A stretch of DNA of 64,000 nucleotides from Tianweitania aestuarii. Its GTDB lineage: Bacteria; Pseudomonadota; Alphaproteobacteria; Rhizobiales; Rhizobiaceae. Shown here piece by piece: positions 1 to 8,900 of this stretch. The notes beneath the pieces were generated by a model. That model saw only the letters and a list, made by a program, of their open reading frames with translations. It was not told the DNA's origin and did no database searches. A program made the translations under genes and the position numbers. Location: the NCBI RefSeq assembly GCF_018457165.1, contig NZ_JAFMNX010000003.1, positions 62,001-126,000 on the forward strand, in the 5' to 3' direction. Each line of letters begins with the position of its first letter. Position 1 is the stretch's first letter.

Positions 1-1244
1 GTCGCCACACCGTTGCTGGCAGAAAAAGTAAAGCTGTCCGAGCCGCTGAAACCGACGCTGGGAGTATATGTCAGGTTTGGTGCCGTTCCGGACAGCGTTC
101 CCCCTGTGGGGGCAGCCGTGACTGAGTAGGTCAGCGGCCTTGCAGGCGAATTCGGATCGTTGCCCGTCAGAGTGATGGCTGTAGCCGTTTGAAACCCGGC
201 GGTGACGCTCTGGCTGTTAGCGGTCGGCGACAGCGTGATGATGACGAACGTGTTCGTGGACGAGAATGGCGAAACGCTCGCGCCGACGGCTTGGGCAGTT
301 GCGGCAACAGTATGCGATGCAGCAGTAAGGCTTGCCGGTTGGGTCAGGCTGAAGCTGCCGGCCTGTGATGCTGTCGTGGTTCCGATTGAGACGCCATCAA
401 CGTAAACTGTGACCGTGCTGTTGGCTGGTGCAGTCCCTTGATAGGTTGGCGTAGCCGTCGAAACGAAAGCACCGTTGGCAGGCGTCGTGACGACCGGCGT
501 TGGGGTGGTTGGTTGCCGCACGATGTGGTTTGGCCCCGTGGCGTTCGCTGCCGAACAGCCGTTGCCGCCTGCGTAACTTGCAGACACGGGAAAAGAGCCG
601 CCGGTTGCGAGCGTCGTTTGAAAACTTGCCGTCCCCTGGGCGTCATAAGAATTCACAACCCGAATGGCTGCATCCTGCGTCGTCGCTCCAATCTTCAGCG
701 TCACCACGCCGGTCGGAGCCAGGCCAGCATTACAGCCCTGGGAACCAATCGTTGCGGTAACGGTGACCGGTTCGTTTGGATTTGTCGGGTTGGGAGATGA
801 CGACACCGACAGGGAAATCGGGCCGCCACCCACACGAGAAACTCTTACCGGAGCACTGGTGACTTGAAGCGGCGCGCCGCCTCTCGCGACTGCGTTGAAC
901 TGTACGAAGTCGATGAACTCGCCGGATGAAGCATCAGGAGCGGAGACAGTGTATGGCGACGTGGTGCAAGTGATGTTGACGTTAGTCACACCCGTCTGAA
1001 ACGGAGAGCACGTCATCGCGAGTTCTTTGATGAGCGTTGTGCCTGGAGTGAATGAATCGATGGCATAATTGCCGGAGTTAAAGAGGTAAGTGAAGGTGAT
1101 GCGATCACCTGCATTCGTGAACTGACTTGGATTGGCTGACCCGTTTACCTGCTGCGCATGAGCAGTGCCGATTAGACTTACTACAGCAAAGACAATGAAC
1201 GCGGCCACCGCAGCGATGCGCCGCGCTATGGATGATACCGACAT
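1..1244 (-). CDS. Secreted Ig-like/cadherin-like repeat protein, partial (5' end only)
   Basis: The reverse strand is open from an ATG at 1244 to the left edge of the window, about 414 codons with no stop, so the gene is partial and its C-terminus is unseen. The first 31 residues form a signal peptide (basic start, hydrophobic stretch, AHAQ cleavage site). Next comes a region rich in Thr, Ser, Gly and Asn with a few Cys. Around residues 150-240 it resembles a bacterial Ig-like repeat (the SSPNPTNPNEPVTVTAT stretch), residues 245-335 resemble another Ig-like domain (TPANGAFVSTATPTYQG), and the last visible part resembles a cadherin-like domain (TPSVGFSGSDSFTF). Such modules are used in surface or secreted adhesins of alphaproteobacteria, often with a C-terminal autotransporter barrel; whether that is so here cannot be seen. 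Exact family is uncertain, but the reading frame and export signal are convincing. Confidence 0.8.
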   Translation of the reverse strand, partial: MSVSSIARRIAAVAAFIVFAVVSLIGTAHAQQVNGSANPSQFTNAGDRITFTYLFNSGNYAIDSFTPGTTLIKELAMTCSPFQTGVTNVNITCTTSPYTVSAPDASSGEFIDFVQFNAVARGGAPLQVTSAPVRVSRVGGGPISLSVSSSPNPTNPNEPVTVTATIGSQGCNAGLAPTGVVTLKIGATTQDAAIRVVNSYDAQGTASFQTTLATGGSFPVSASYAGGNGCSAANATGPNHIVRQPTTPTPVVTTPANGAFVSTATPTYQGTAPANSTVTVYVDGVSIGTTTASQAGSFSLTQPASLTAASHTVAATAQAVGASVSPFSSTNTFVIITLSPTANSQSVTAGFQTATAITLTGNDPNSPARPLTYSVTAAPTGGTLSGTAPNLTYTPSVGFSGSDSFTFSASNGVA

Positions 1245-1963
1245 GATCCACGTCCCCCGAAGCTGATCAACCTTCCCCAAGGTCGTCTGCTTTGCTCCTA
1301 GAAGTGAGGAAGGTAAGGGTCAACACAGATGAACGATCAAGCCGATCGAAATGCGCATTCAACCTTGCGAAGGTATCATAGTTACCACACCCAGCGACAG
1401 CATATCACTGAACCAGGCTGACGACTTTGCTCCGATCAAAGAAGGTTGGATGCTTGAGCATACTGATCCAAGATTGAATTACATCAAGAAAAAGATGGCA
1501 AGTTGGCTGTCATTTGGATTGTTGTTCACGCTTGATGCCCTCGGTAAGGTTGCGAGATGTCGGAACTCTGAAGTCAACGATTCCCAACAAACAATGTCGT
1601 TATGATCACCTCTGGGAGCGGCAGCTATGCTGTGTCCTTGCCTAAAGCTACCTGTCCGCTTTCCAGCATAGGTTGCCGGAGATAACCGAACTCGGCTGCC
1701 GGACGGGAAATGATTTCCTAAGGCAGTCTCTGGCCGTAACCGGACTGTCCGCTTCCGGGGAGTACTAGGCGGAAAGCTGCCGTTCTGATCTGCGTAACTA
1801 GGCAAAGTTTGCCTGGTCAGTTTTCGACCCCATCTCGGACGTTCAGGCAAGTGCCGGCCCATTCCGAATAGCAGTCGTGGCAGACCTCAAAGCGGCAAAT
1901 CTCTAAATCATCTATGCAGCGATCAATCACCTGCATATTCTGGATACGTGGCGACGACCAAAA
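1245..1963. other. Intergenic region with one dispersed repeat copy
   Basis: About 720 bases between the secreted repeat protein and the panC fragment. An 84-codon open frame at 1351-1605 has no recognisable family and no good ribosome site, so it is not called. The only clear structure is a copy of the GGAAATNATTTCC repeat at 1706-1760. The rest shows nothing I can name. Confidence 0.5.
1706..1760. repeat. Dispersed intergenic repeat, copy A
   Basis: Begins with the palindrome GGAAATGATTTCC (1706-1718), followed by CTAAGGC and then a GGCCG...GTCCGCTT stretch shared with the copies at 2808 and 61607. Part of a family seen at least seven times in the window, always outside clear genes. Confidence 0.75.
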
Positions 1964-1968
1964 GATGC

Positions 1969-2569
1969 CTAGGCACTAAAAGCAGGATCGAACTCAACCT
2001 GGTCGATGAGCATTACGGATCCCAGTCGCGCCGTCACAAGCAGAACAGTCGGCCGGTCCAAGTGCCCTTCAACAGTGCCCAGCGTGACGCTATCTCGCAG
2101 ATCGCAAGATAAAAGCGTGATTGCCGGTTCGCGCTCGATCATCGAGCGAACGATCGCCTGCAAAGGCATCACATCGCGCTCGCCACTCTCGAATAGCTCC
2201 TTGGCTGCCAGCATCCCTTTGTAGACCGTAGGTGCCACCTTTCTCTCTTCTGGGGTCAGGCGGGCGTTGCGGGAAGAGGCTGCCAAGCCATCTGGTTCGC
2301 GAACAGTCGGCACGCCGATGATGGCAGTCCTCATCGACAAGTCGAATGCCAAACGTCTGATCACAGTCAGTTGCTGAAAGTCCTTTTCACCGAAGTAGGC
2401 TCGATCAGGCTCCGCTAGGTTAACCAGCTTGGTGACCACTGTCGCAACGCCACGGAAGTGACCTGGACGCTGCTCGCCAATGAGGATGGTCGAAAGCCCG
2501 GGGACCTCGACGACAGTTTGAAGTGGCTCAGGATAGATGTCCGACACGCCTGGGTGGAACACGGCATTT
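1969..2569 (-). pseudogene. panC: Truncated second copy of pantothenate synthetase gene
   Basis: The frame matches the C-terminal two thirds of the intact panC at 59950-60810: only about 8 residue differences over some 197 shared residues, and DNA similarity that also runs past the stop codon into AGATGCCTAGGCAC. Similarity stops abruptly at about 2569. The first ~88 residues are missing, including the HxGH nucleotide-binding motif (HHGH in the full copy), so this copy cannot make active pantothenate synthetase (pantoate + beta-alanine + ATP to pantothenate). It keeps the KDFQQL and SSRNARL regions. Upstream of the break lies an unrelated coding start (see 2415-2642). It is a recent partial duplication in the same orientation as the intact gene. 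Confidence 0.9.
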
Positions 2570-2642
2570 TTGCCCCGACCTTCCTTCCGGCATTCCAGGC
2601 ATGCCGCTCTCGTGCGGCGGGATCATACTGAGAAATTCCCAT
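2415..2642 (-). pseudogene. N-terminal remnant of a probable integrase, fused out of frame into panC
   Basis: An ATG at 2642 has a strong ribosome site (AAGGAG, 8 bases upstream). It opens a frame starting MGISQYDPAARERH and continuing AWNAGRKVGAK, after which it enters the panC duplicate in a wrong frame and stops at 2415. From memory, the AWNAGRK(L/V)GAKR sequence is the conserved start of a family of tyrosine-recombinase-like integrases found in rhizobia; this match is recalled, not searched. Only about 25 residues of the original protein remain. The join between this start and the panC fragment at about 2569 marks a recombination breakpoint and suggests the duplication was made by, or inserted into, a mobile element. 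Confidence 0.5.
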
Positions 2643-2807
2643 TGTTGTTCTCCTTCGGCCACTCCGGCCTGGAGGAAAACGGAGCGAATGGAGATATGGC
2701 GTCTGCTGGTCTGCGCAGATGTAGGCTTTCGCCGATCGCCAAGCGAACGACAACATTCCGCCTTGGCCAAGTCAATGAGCCTGATTTAGACAGTTCTGCT
2801 CCCTGCA

Positions 2808-2865
2808 GGAAATGATTTCCTAGAGCCGTCTCGTGGCCGAAAGCCGACGGTCTGCTCTCAGAATC
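2808..2865. repeat. Dispersed intergenic repeat, copy B
   Basis: GGAAATGATTTCC at 2808-2820, followed by CTA and GGCCGAAAGCCGACGGTC. It lies just downstream of purU, upstream of the integrase remnant. The extended match to the copy at 61607 includes GGCCGAAAGC(A/C)GACGGTC. Confidence 0.75.
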
Positions 2866-2955
2866 GCGCAGACAATTAGCTGACGTTAAGTTCCGATTCG
2901 CCAATTAGGCGCTGACACCCTCCGTATCAAAGGCAACTGCGCCACTCATCCTATC

Positions 2956-3849
2956 TCAGCCCATGCGTTCCGAGGCATAGGATCCCGGACTGGCGGGGAA
3001 AACGATCGTGCGGTTTCCGTCGATGAATGTGCGGTGATGGATATGCGCGTGAATGGCACGAGCAAGCACCTGGCTTTCTACGTCGCGGCCAATGGCGACA
3101 TAATCTTCGGCGCTTTGTGCATGCGTCACGCGGGCGACGTCCTGTTCGATGATCGGGCCTTCGTCGAGGTCGGCCGTGACGTAATGGCTGGTCGCGCCAA
3201 TCAGCTTCACACCCCGTTCGAAGGCCTGCTTGTAGGGGTTCGCACCCTTGAAGCTCGGTAGAAAGGAATGATGGATGTTGATGATGCGGCCAGACATCTG
3301 GCTGCACATGCGGTCGGAAAGAATCTGCATGTAGCGTGCAAGCACGATCAGCTCGGTTCCGGTCCTGTCCACCACGTCGAGGATTCGCGCCTCCGCTTCC
3401 TGCTTGTTGGCCTTTGTAACAGGGATATGGTGGAACGGGATGTCATGGTTGACGACAACTTTCTGGTAGTCGAAATGGTTTGACACGACGCCTGTTATGT
3501 CGATCGGCAGAGCGCCGATCTTCCAGCGATAAAGCAGGTCGTTGAGGCAGTGGCCGAAACGCGAAACCATGAGAAGAACCTTCATGCGCTTCACTCCGTC
3601 ATGAAAGTCATAGGTCATGCTGAAGCGGGATGCGACGGTCCTAAAGCCCGCTTCGATTTCTTCTAGACTGGCTTTCTCTTCTGAGATGAAGCTGACGCGC
3701 ATGAAGAACATGCCGGAAACGAGGTCATCATATTGCGAGGCGTCGACGATGTTGCAGCCAGCCTGCGCCAGATAGCCTGAAATGGCAGCGACAATGCCGC
3801 GCTCGGACTTGCACTTCACGGTTAGAACGTGGCGAGCGGGCATCATCAT
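2956..3849 (-). CDS. purU: Formyltetrahydrofolate deformylase PurU
   Basis: A 297-residue cytoplasmic enzyme that hydrolyses 10-formyl-THF to formate and THF. The N-terminal ~85 residues form an ACT domain (LTVKCKSERGIVAAISGYLA), followed by a formyltransferase fold with the catalytic triad in view: Asn-His in NIHHSFLPSFKGANPY and Asp in ADLDEGPII. Length is normal for the family (about 285-300). Three ATG codons lie in a row at 3849-3841, and the first is used here. It sits 44 bases downstream of soxG in the same direction. In this context its likely job is to release C1 units produced by demethylation of sarcosine as formate and to keep THF available, a pairing well known beside heterotetrameric sarcosine oxidase genes. 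Confidence 0.95.
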   Translation of the reverse strand: MMMPARHVLTVKCKSERGIVAAISGYLAQAGCNIVDASQYDDLVSGMFFMRVSFISEEKASLEEIEAGFRTVASRFSMTYDFHDGVKRMKVLLMVSRFGHCLNDLLYRWKIGALPIDITGVVSNHFDYQKVVVNHDIPFHHIPVTKANKQEAEARILDVVDRTGTELIVLARYMQILSDRMCSQMSGRIINIHHSFLPSFKGANPYKQAFERGVKLIGATSHYVTADLDEGPIIEQDVARVTHAQSAEDYVAIGRDVESQVLARAIHAHIHHRTFIDGNRTIVFPASPGSYASERMG

Positions 3850-3893
3850 ATGTGTTCCATTCGGTTCTTAAACACCGTTCCGCGCCTCTCTGA

Positions 3894-4388
3894 TCAGCGA
3901 TCCAGAAACTCGGCGCTCATTGTTTCCAGGTCGTGCCAAAGGCTTTCGGCGAAGCTGCGCAAAACGGTGAGTTCGAAGCGGTCGCGATCGAGGCGCGCGA
4001 TATGCGTGGTGATGTGTCCAATCAGCGCGGTGGTCGCAGCACCGATTTTGAAGTCAAAAAGATCGACCGCCATGCCCTTCGCAAGCACGTCGTCGACGGC
4101 TGCACCTTCCATCGCGATCCGAACGCGGCCATGGCTTTGATCCGTGACGGAGAAGATGTCTGGCAGATCGAGCCTGAGCATCGGCTGGCCGCTTATCGCG
4201 AACCACTGATCCGGTCCGTTGGTGCGGATCACCAGCCCCGCCGCGTCTGCCGCGGCTTCAAGGGCAGGCAATTCGGCTTGTGGGCCCCTCACCTCCAGCA
4301 AGGTACCTTCCGGCATCGGCGCAAGGCGGATGCGCTCGCCTACCAGTGGCTCTTTGGTCAGGGCTGGGCGATGGATGAGGTCAGGCAT
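3894..4388 (-). CDS. soxG: Sarcosine oxidase, gamma subunit
   Basis: A 164-residue protein of the SoxG family, the small GcvT-like subunit of heterotetrameric sarcosine oxidase. It contains the family's typical C-terminal stretch around SFAESLWHDLETMSAEF and an internal RLDLPDIFSVTDQSHGRVRI segment. It has no catalytic centre of its own and contributes to assembly of the alpha-beta-gamma-delta complex. Its ATG at 4388 overlaps the stop codon of soxA by 8 bases, so translation is probably coupled. Identification leans on context as well as on sequence, because SoxG is poorly conserved. Confidence 0.9.
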   Translation of the reverse strand: MPDLIHRPALTKEPLVGERIRLAPMPEGTLLEVRGPQAELPALEAAADAAGLVIRTNGPDQWFAISGQPMLRLDLPDIFSVTDQSHGRVRIAMEGAAVDDVLAKGMAVDLFDFKIGAATTALIGHITTHIARLDRDRFELTVLRSFAESLWHDLETMSAEFLDR

Positions 4389-7338
4389 GGAGCTTCTCGT
4401 TCGCCGGGTCGAAGAAAACAGGGTCGCAGATCCGAGCAGGCGTGAACTCGTTCAAAAGCCCGTTCCACACGACGACTTCCTCGCCATGGCGATCCGGCCC
4501 ATTGACGATCAGGGCCAGGGCGATCGGTGACTGAAGGGTTGGCGACCAGGCATAGGAGGTCACGTAGCCCTGGTCGTTTTCGAGCGTGGCTTCAGCCCCC
4601 TTGCTCAGGATATGCGCTCCGCCCTTGAAGGTGTGCGCAGGATCCAGCGGCATCACTCCAGCGAGACGCAGACGGCTTGGGTGGGACAATCCTTCGCGCG
4701 ACAGCATCTGTTTGCCGATGAAATCCTGCTTGGTTCGGGAGACCATCTTGCCGAGCCCGACGTCGGCAGGCGTTACGGTGCCGTTGATCTCGGAATGCGT
4801 AATGAAGCCTTTTTCAACGCGCATCACGCCAAGCGCTTCGACGCCATAAGCGCAGATGCCGTGTGGTTCGCCGAGCGCCATAAGCGCATCGGCGACGCTT
4901 TCGCCATAACCGGCGGGCACGGCGATTTCGTAGGCAAGTTCTCCGGAAAATGAAATCCGGAAAAGCATGCCTGTGAGCTTGCCGCCAAAGAGGGAAACTT
5001 CGCGCGCGGCAAGGAAGCCGAATGCGGCTTCGGAAATATCCTCGTCGACAATGCCTTGCAGGATGGTGCGAGCCTTCGGCCCGGCAATTGCCATCTGGGC
5101 CCACTGATCGGTGACGGAAGCGAGCCGCACATCCAGTTCGGGCCACAGCGCCTGGGCGCAGAATTCCAGATGGCTCATCACGGGCGCGGCATAGGCGGTC
5201 GTGGTGGTCATGTAATACCGGTTTTCGCCGAGACGGCTCGTCGTGCCATCATCATAGATCATGCCGTCTTCGCGCAGCATCAATCCATAACGAGCCTTGC
5301 CGACCGGCAGTTTTGCGAACCCATTCGCGTAAACGCGATCCACGAAGGTGGTGGCATCACGCCCCGTGATCTCGATCTTGCCAAGCATGGACACGTCGCA
5401 AAGACCGGCATTGGAGCGAACATTCAGAACTTCGCGATCGACGCTTTCGCGCCAGGCCGTCTCGCCCTCGCGCGGGAACCAGGCGGAGCGGTACCAAAGC
5501 CCGGTGTCGACAAACACGGCACCATGTTTGGCCGCCCAGTCATGCAGCGGCGATTTGCGCACGGGCTGGAAGTGCTTGCCCTTGGAAGCACCGCTCAGCG
5601 CTCCAAACGAAACGGGGGTGTAGAACGGCCGGAAGGTCGTGGTGCCGACCTCCGCCGGCGATAAGCCACGTGCTTGCGCCAAGAGCCCGATGGCGTTGAC
5701 GTTGGAAAGTTTACCCTGGTCGGTAGCCATTCCATTCGTCGTGTAGCGCTTGGCCAGCTCGACATGGCCGTAACCTTCCTGGGCGGCAAGCTTGAGATCG
5801 GCGCGGTGAACGTCGTTCTGAAAGTCGACGAAAGCTTTGCCTATAACGTCCGGAATGAACCACAGCGGCCGGCTGGGTCTGTTCTCCATCTCCCCTTCCA
5901 CGGAAGCAGACATGGCGGCAGCACTCTTGCCCATCATTGATGCCAAGCCAGCAGCTTGCGTAGATCCTTGCGCGACGCTTTCCGCGATGTTGCCCGCGCC
6001 TGTCACGGATCCAGCCAGTGCAATGCCCTTGAGATCGTCGGGGGCAAGGAACGCCGCTCGTTCGTCCGACCATTGCGCCTTGCCACCCCGATGCAGAGCA
6101 AGGTGGATCACAGGGCTGAAGCCGCCGGACATCCCCAGTGCATCGACATCCATTGTCTCGAAACGGCCATCATGCTTGATCCGGATTGAAGTCAGCGACT
6201 TGCCACCGAAAGCATCGGTCACCACCGCATTGCGGATGATGCGGGCTTGGCCGCTATAGGCCGGTCCGTCCGCACGGCTGTCGATGATGGCTGTCAAAGC
6301 GACGCCAGCGCTTTCCAGATCCGAGCCAAGCGCATAACCGCTGTTGTTCGTGGTGAAGATCGCGACTTTCTTGCCTGGGGCCACGCCGAAGCGGTTGAGA
6401 TAGCTGCGCATGGCCGTGGCAGTCATGACGCCTGGCGTGTCATTGCCACCGAAAACCAGCGGTCGCTCTTCCGCGCCCGTTGCCAAGATCGCGTGCTTGG
6501 CTGCGATGCGCCAGAAGCGCTCCACCGGCCTGTTGGCTGCGGGCACCGCAACATGCTTCTGCACGCGTTCAAGCGCGCCGAAGACATTGCTGTCGAACCA
6601 GCCCAGCACCGTCGTTCGTGGCAAAAGCCGTACATTGGGCAGGCTGCGCAGTTCTTCGACGCAGCGCGCAGAGAACTCCGGCGCCGACACGCCATCGATC
6701 ACAGCCGTTTCCGAGAGCAGCGAACCGCCCAAGGCATGATGCTCGTCAGCCAGAATGACGCGCAGGCCTGCACGACCGGCCGTCAATGCAGATGACAGTC
6801 CAGCGGGTCCCGAACCGACAACCAGCAGATCACAATGCGCCCACACCTTCTCGTAGGCATCTGGATCCGCCTCGTAGGTTGCACGTCCCAAGCCTGCCGC
6901 CTTGCGGATGAAAGGCTCATACAGCTTCTCCCAAAAGGCTGCCGGCCACATGAAGGTCTTGTAGTAGAAGCCGGCGCCGAGAAAGGGCGAGAGCAGGCTG
7001 TTCAGTGCCCCAACGTCGCGATCAAGCGAAGGCCAGCGGTTCTGGCTTACCGCCTCAAGACCGGCATACAGCTCCTGCATGGTGGCACGTGTGTTCGGTT
7101 CCGTGCGGCCGCCGCTGCCGATCGTCATCAACGCATTGGGCTCGGCGGCACCCGCGGTCAGGATGCCGCGTGGCCGATGATACTTGAAGCTGCGACCAAC
7201 CAGCCGCTGACCGTTGGCAAGCAATGCGGAGGCAAGCGTATCGCCGGCATGGCCCGTGAAGCTGCGACCGTCAAAGGTGAAGTCCAGCGTGGTTGCTCGG
7301 TCAACGAGACCACCCTGGTTCAAGCGATAGGAGGTCAT
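4381..7338 (-). CDS. soxA: Sarcosine oxidase, alpha subunit
   Basis: A 985-residue subunit carrying the noncovalent NAD+ site and the THF-binding half of sarcosine oxidase (sarcosine + O2 + THF to glycine + H2O2 + 5,10-methylene-THF). In order: an N-terminal ferredoxin-like segment (residues 1-90, FDGRSFTGHAGDTLASALLA), a dinucleotide-binding fold (GSGPAG at 175-180), a second nucleotide region (ILATGAEERPLVFGGNDTPG), then a GcvT aminomethyltransferase-like half from about residue 600. Length fits the family (about 1000). The start chosen, ATG 7338, has GGAAAGGG upstream and overlaps the soxD stop as ATGA; a longer upstream frame has no support. Confidence 0.96.
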   Translation of the reverse strand: MTSYRLNQGGLVDRATTLDFTFDGRSFTGHAGDTLASALLANGQRLVGRSFKYHRPRGILTAGAAEPNALMTIGSGGRTEPNTRATMQELYAGLEAVSQNRWPSLDRDVGALNSLLSPFLGAGFYYKTFMWPAAFWEKLYEPFIRKAAGLGRATYEADPDAYEKVWAHCDLLVVGSGPAGLSSALTAGRAGLRVILADEHHALGGSLLSETAVIDGVSAPEFSARCVEELRSLPNVRLLPRTTVLGWFDSNVFGALERVQKHVAVPAANRPVERFWRIAAKHAILATGAEERPLVFGGNDTPGVMTATAMRSYLNRFGVAPGKKVAIFTTNNSGYALGSDLESAGVALTAIIDSRADGPAYSGQARIIRNAVVTDAFGGKSLTSIRIKHDGRFETMDVDALGMSGGFSPVIHLALHRGGKAQWSDERAAFLAPDDLKGIALAGSVTGAGNIAESVAQGSTQAAGLASMMGKSAAAMSASVEGEMENRPSRPLWFIPDVIGKAFVDFQNDVHRADLKLAAQEGYGHVELAKRYTTNGMATDQGKLSNVNAIGLLAQARGLSPAEVGTTTFRPFYTPVSFGALSGASKGKHFQPVRKSPLHDWAAKHGAVFVDTGLWYRSAWFPREGETAWRESVDREVLNVRSNAGLCDVSMLGKIEITGRDATTFVDRVYANGFAKLPVGKARYGLMLREDGMIYDDGTTSRLGENRYYMTTTTAYAAPVMSHLEFCAQALWPELDVRLASVTDQWAQMAIAGPKARTILQGIVDEDISEAAFGFLAAREVSLFGGKLTGMLFRISFSGELAYEIAVPAGYGESVADALMALGEPHGICAYGVEALGVMRVEKGFITHSEINGTVTPADVGLGKMVSRTKQDFIGKQMLSREGLSHPSRLRLAGVMPLDPAHTFKGGAHILSKGAEATLENDQGYVTSYAWSPTLQSPIALALIVNGPDRHGEEVVVWNGLLNEFTPARICDPVFFDPANEKLHA

Positions 7339-7601
7339 GTGGGAGCCCTTTCCGCGGCATCGCGGCAATCCTCGACTGCATGGCTCGCCGTATCCCGCGT
7401 CACCACCAGCCAGCGCCGACAGCCCGAAACATGATGCCAATATTCCTCGTAACGACCGCGAGGATTGGTGCGCAGGAAGACATAATCGTACCACTCGCCC
7501 TGGGGGGCGTCAGGCGCGGGACGAGCAAGTGCAGCGCCCTTGATGGCGAATTCTTCCTTGGGGCGCTGACCGCAATGCGGACAGGTAATAAGGCTTGCCA
7601 T
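7335..7601 (-). CDS. soxD: Sarcosine oxidase, delta subunit
   Basis: An 88-residue zinc-binding subunit of heterotetrameric sarcosine oxidase. It begins MASLITCPHCGQRPKEEF, with the CxxC pair, and has the later His and Cys ligands in EYWHHVSGCRRW; the RDTASH motif near the C-terminus is also typical. Start ATG 7601 is chosen because the family begins there; upstream codons only shadow soxB. The stop overlaps the soxA start (ATGA), and soxB ends 8 bases upstream, so soxB-soxD-soxA-soxG form one coupled operon. Confidence 0.95.
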   Translation of the reverse strand: MASLITCPHCGQRPKEEFAIKGAALARPAPDAPQGEWYDYVFLRTNPRGRYEEYWHHVSGCRRWLVVTRDTASHAVEDCRDAAERAPT

Positions 7602-7609
7602 GACAGATC

Positions 7610-8860
7610 CTAATGCAGGTTCGGTTGAGGCCCGTAGCCACGTTCGTCGATGGCGTAGCCGCGCTCGAAGCGGTCGAGCCGCATCGCTGTCGTTGTCGGG
7701 TGCGGTTCGCCGCGTGCAAGCAGATGGGCAAAGCAGAAGCCGGAAGCGGGCGTCGCCTTGAAGCCGCCGTAGCACCAGCCTGCATTGAGATAGAGATTGT
7801 CGATGGGGGTGCGGTCGATGATCGGAGAACCGTCCATCGACATGTCCATGACGCCGCCCCAGGAGCGCAGATAGCGGACGCGCGAGAGTGCGGGGATCAT
7901 GGCGATACCCGCTTCAGCCACATGCTCCACGATGGCCAGATTACCGCGCTGGGCATAGGAATTGTAACCGTCGATGTCGCCCCCGAAGACGAGGCCGCCC
8001 TTGTCAGACTGAGAAATATAGAAGTGCCCGGCCCCGTACACGACCACCGTGTCCAGGAACGGCTTCAAGCCCTCGGAAACAAAGGCTTGAAGCACATGGC
8101 TTTCGATCGGCAGCTTCAGATCCGCCATTTCGGCCACGCGTGAAGAATTGCCGGCAGCGGCCAGACCCAGCTTGTTGCAGCCGATGAAGCCCTGGCTGGT
8201 GTCGACGCCGACCACCCGCCCGTTTTCGCGGCGAATGCCAGTGACCTCGCAATCCTGGATGATGTCGACGCCACGCTTGTCGGCAGCCCGCGCGTAACCC
8301 CAGGCGACCGCATCGTGACGCACCGTGCCGCCGCGCCGTTGCATCAAGCCGCCCTTGATCGGAAAGCGCGCGTTGTCGAAGTCCATAAACGGCATCATCG
8401 ACTGGACCTTTGCGCGATCAAGCAGTTCTGCATCGACGCCATGCAGCCGCATGGCATTGCCGCGCCGGATATAGGCATCACGCTGGGCATCGGTGTGGAA
8501 CAGGTTGATGACGCCGCGCTGCGACACCATCGCGTTGAAGTTGAGATCCTGTTCCAGACCTTCCCAGAGTTTCAGCGACAGTTCGTAGAACGGGTTGTTG
8601 CCCGGCAGAAGGTAGTTCGAGCGGATGATCGTGGTGTTACGGCCGACATTGCCGGATCCGATATAGCCTTTCTCCAGCACGGCGACATTGGTGATGCCGT
8701 GCTCCTTGGCCAGGTAATGCGCTGTCGCCAGCCCGTGTCCGCCGCCACCCACGATGATCACGTCATAATGGGCTTTCGGCTTCGGAAAGCGCCAAGCGCT
8801 AGTCCAGCCGAGTTGGCGGGCAAAACCGTTGCGAAGAATGGAAAGAGCCGAATAGCGCAT
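7610..8860 (-). CDS. soxB: Sarcosine oxidase, beta subunit
   Basis: A 416-residue FAD-dependent oxidoreductase, the subunit that binds sarcosine and carries both FAD and covalent FMN. It shows the Rossmann motif VIIVGGGGHGLATAHYLA near residue 32, the family sequence GNVGRNTTIIRSNYLL, and the C-terminal WCYGGFKATPASG. Length fits SoxB (about 415). The ATG at 8860 has AGGGAA at good spacing; the open frame extends further upstream to 9130 but there it only overlaps the next gene in another frame. Confidence 0.96.
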   Translation of the reverse strand: MRYSALSILRNGFARQLGWTSAWRFPKPKAHYDVIIVGGGGHGLATAHYLAKEHGITNVAVLEKGYIGSGNVGRNTTIIRSNYLLPGNNPFYELSLKLWEGLEQDLNFNAMVSQRGVINLFHTDAQRDAYIRRGNAMRLHGVDAELLDRAKVQSMMPFMDFDNARFPIKGGLMQRRGGTVRHDAVAWGYARAADKRGVDIIQDCEVTGIRRENGRVVGVDTSQGFIGCNKLGLAAAGNSSRVAEMADLKLPIESHVLQAFVSEGLKPFLDTVVVYGAGHFYISQSDKGGLVFGGDIDGYNSYAQRGNLAIVEHVAEAGIAMIPALSRVRYLRSWGGVMDMSMDGSPIIDRTPIDNLYLNAGWCYGGFKATPASGFCFAHLLARGEPHPTTTAMRLDRFERGYAIDERGYGPQPNLH

Positions 8861-8900
8861 CGTTTTCCCTGACAGATCGAACCCGAACGCGGAAACCGCA

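Noticed and set aside
1351-1605. Eighty-four-codon forward frame
   Set aside because: No family, no ribosome site; only the length speaks for it.
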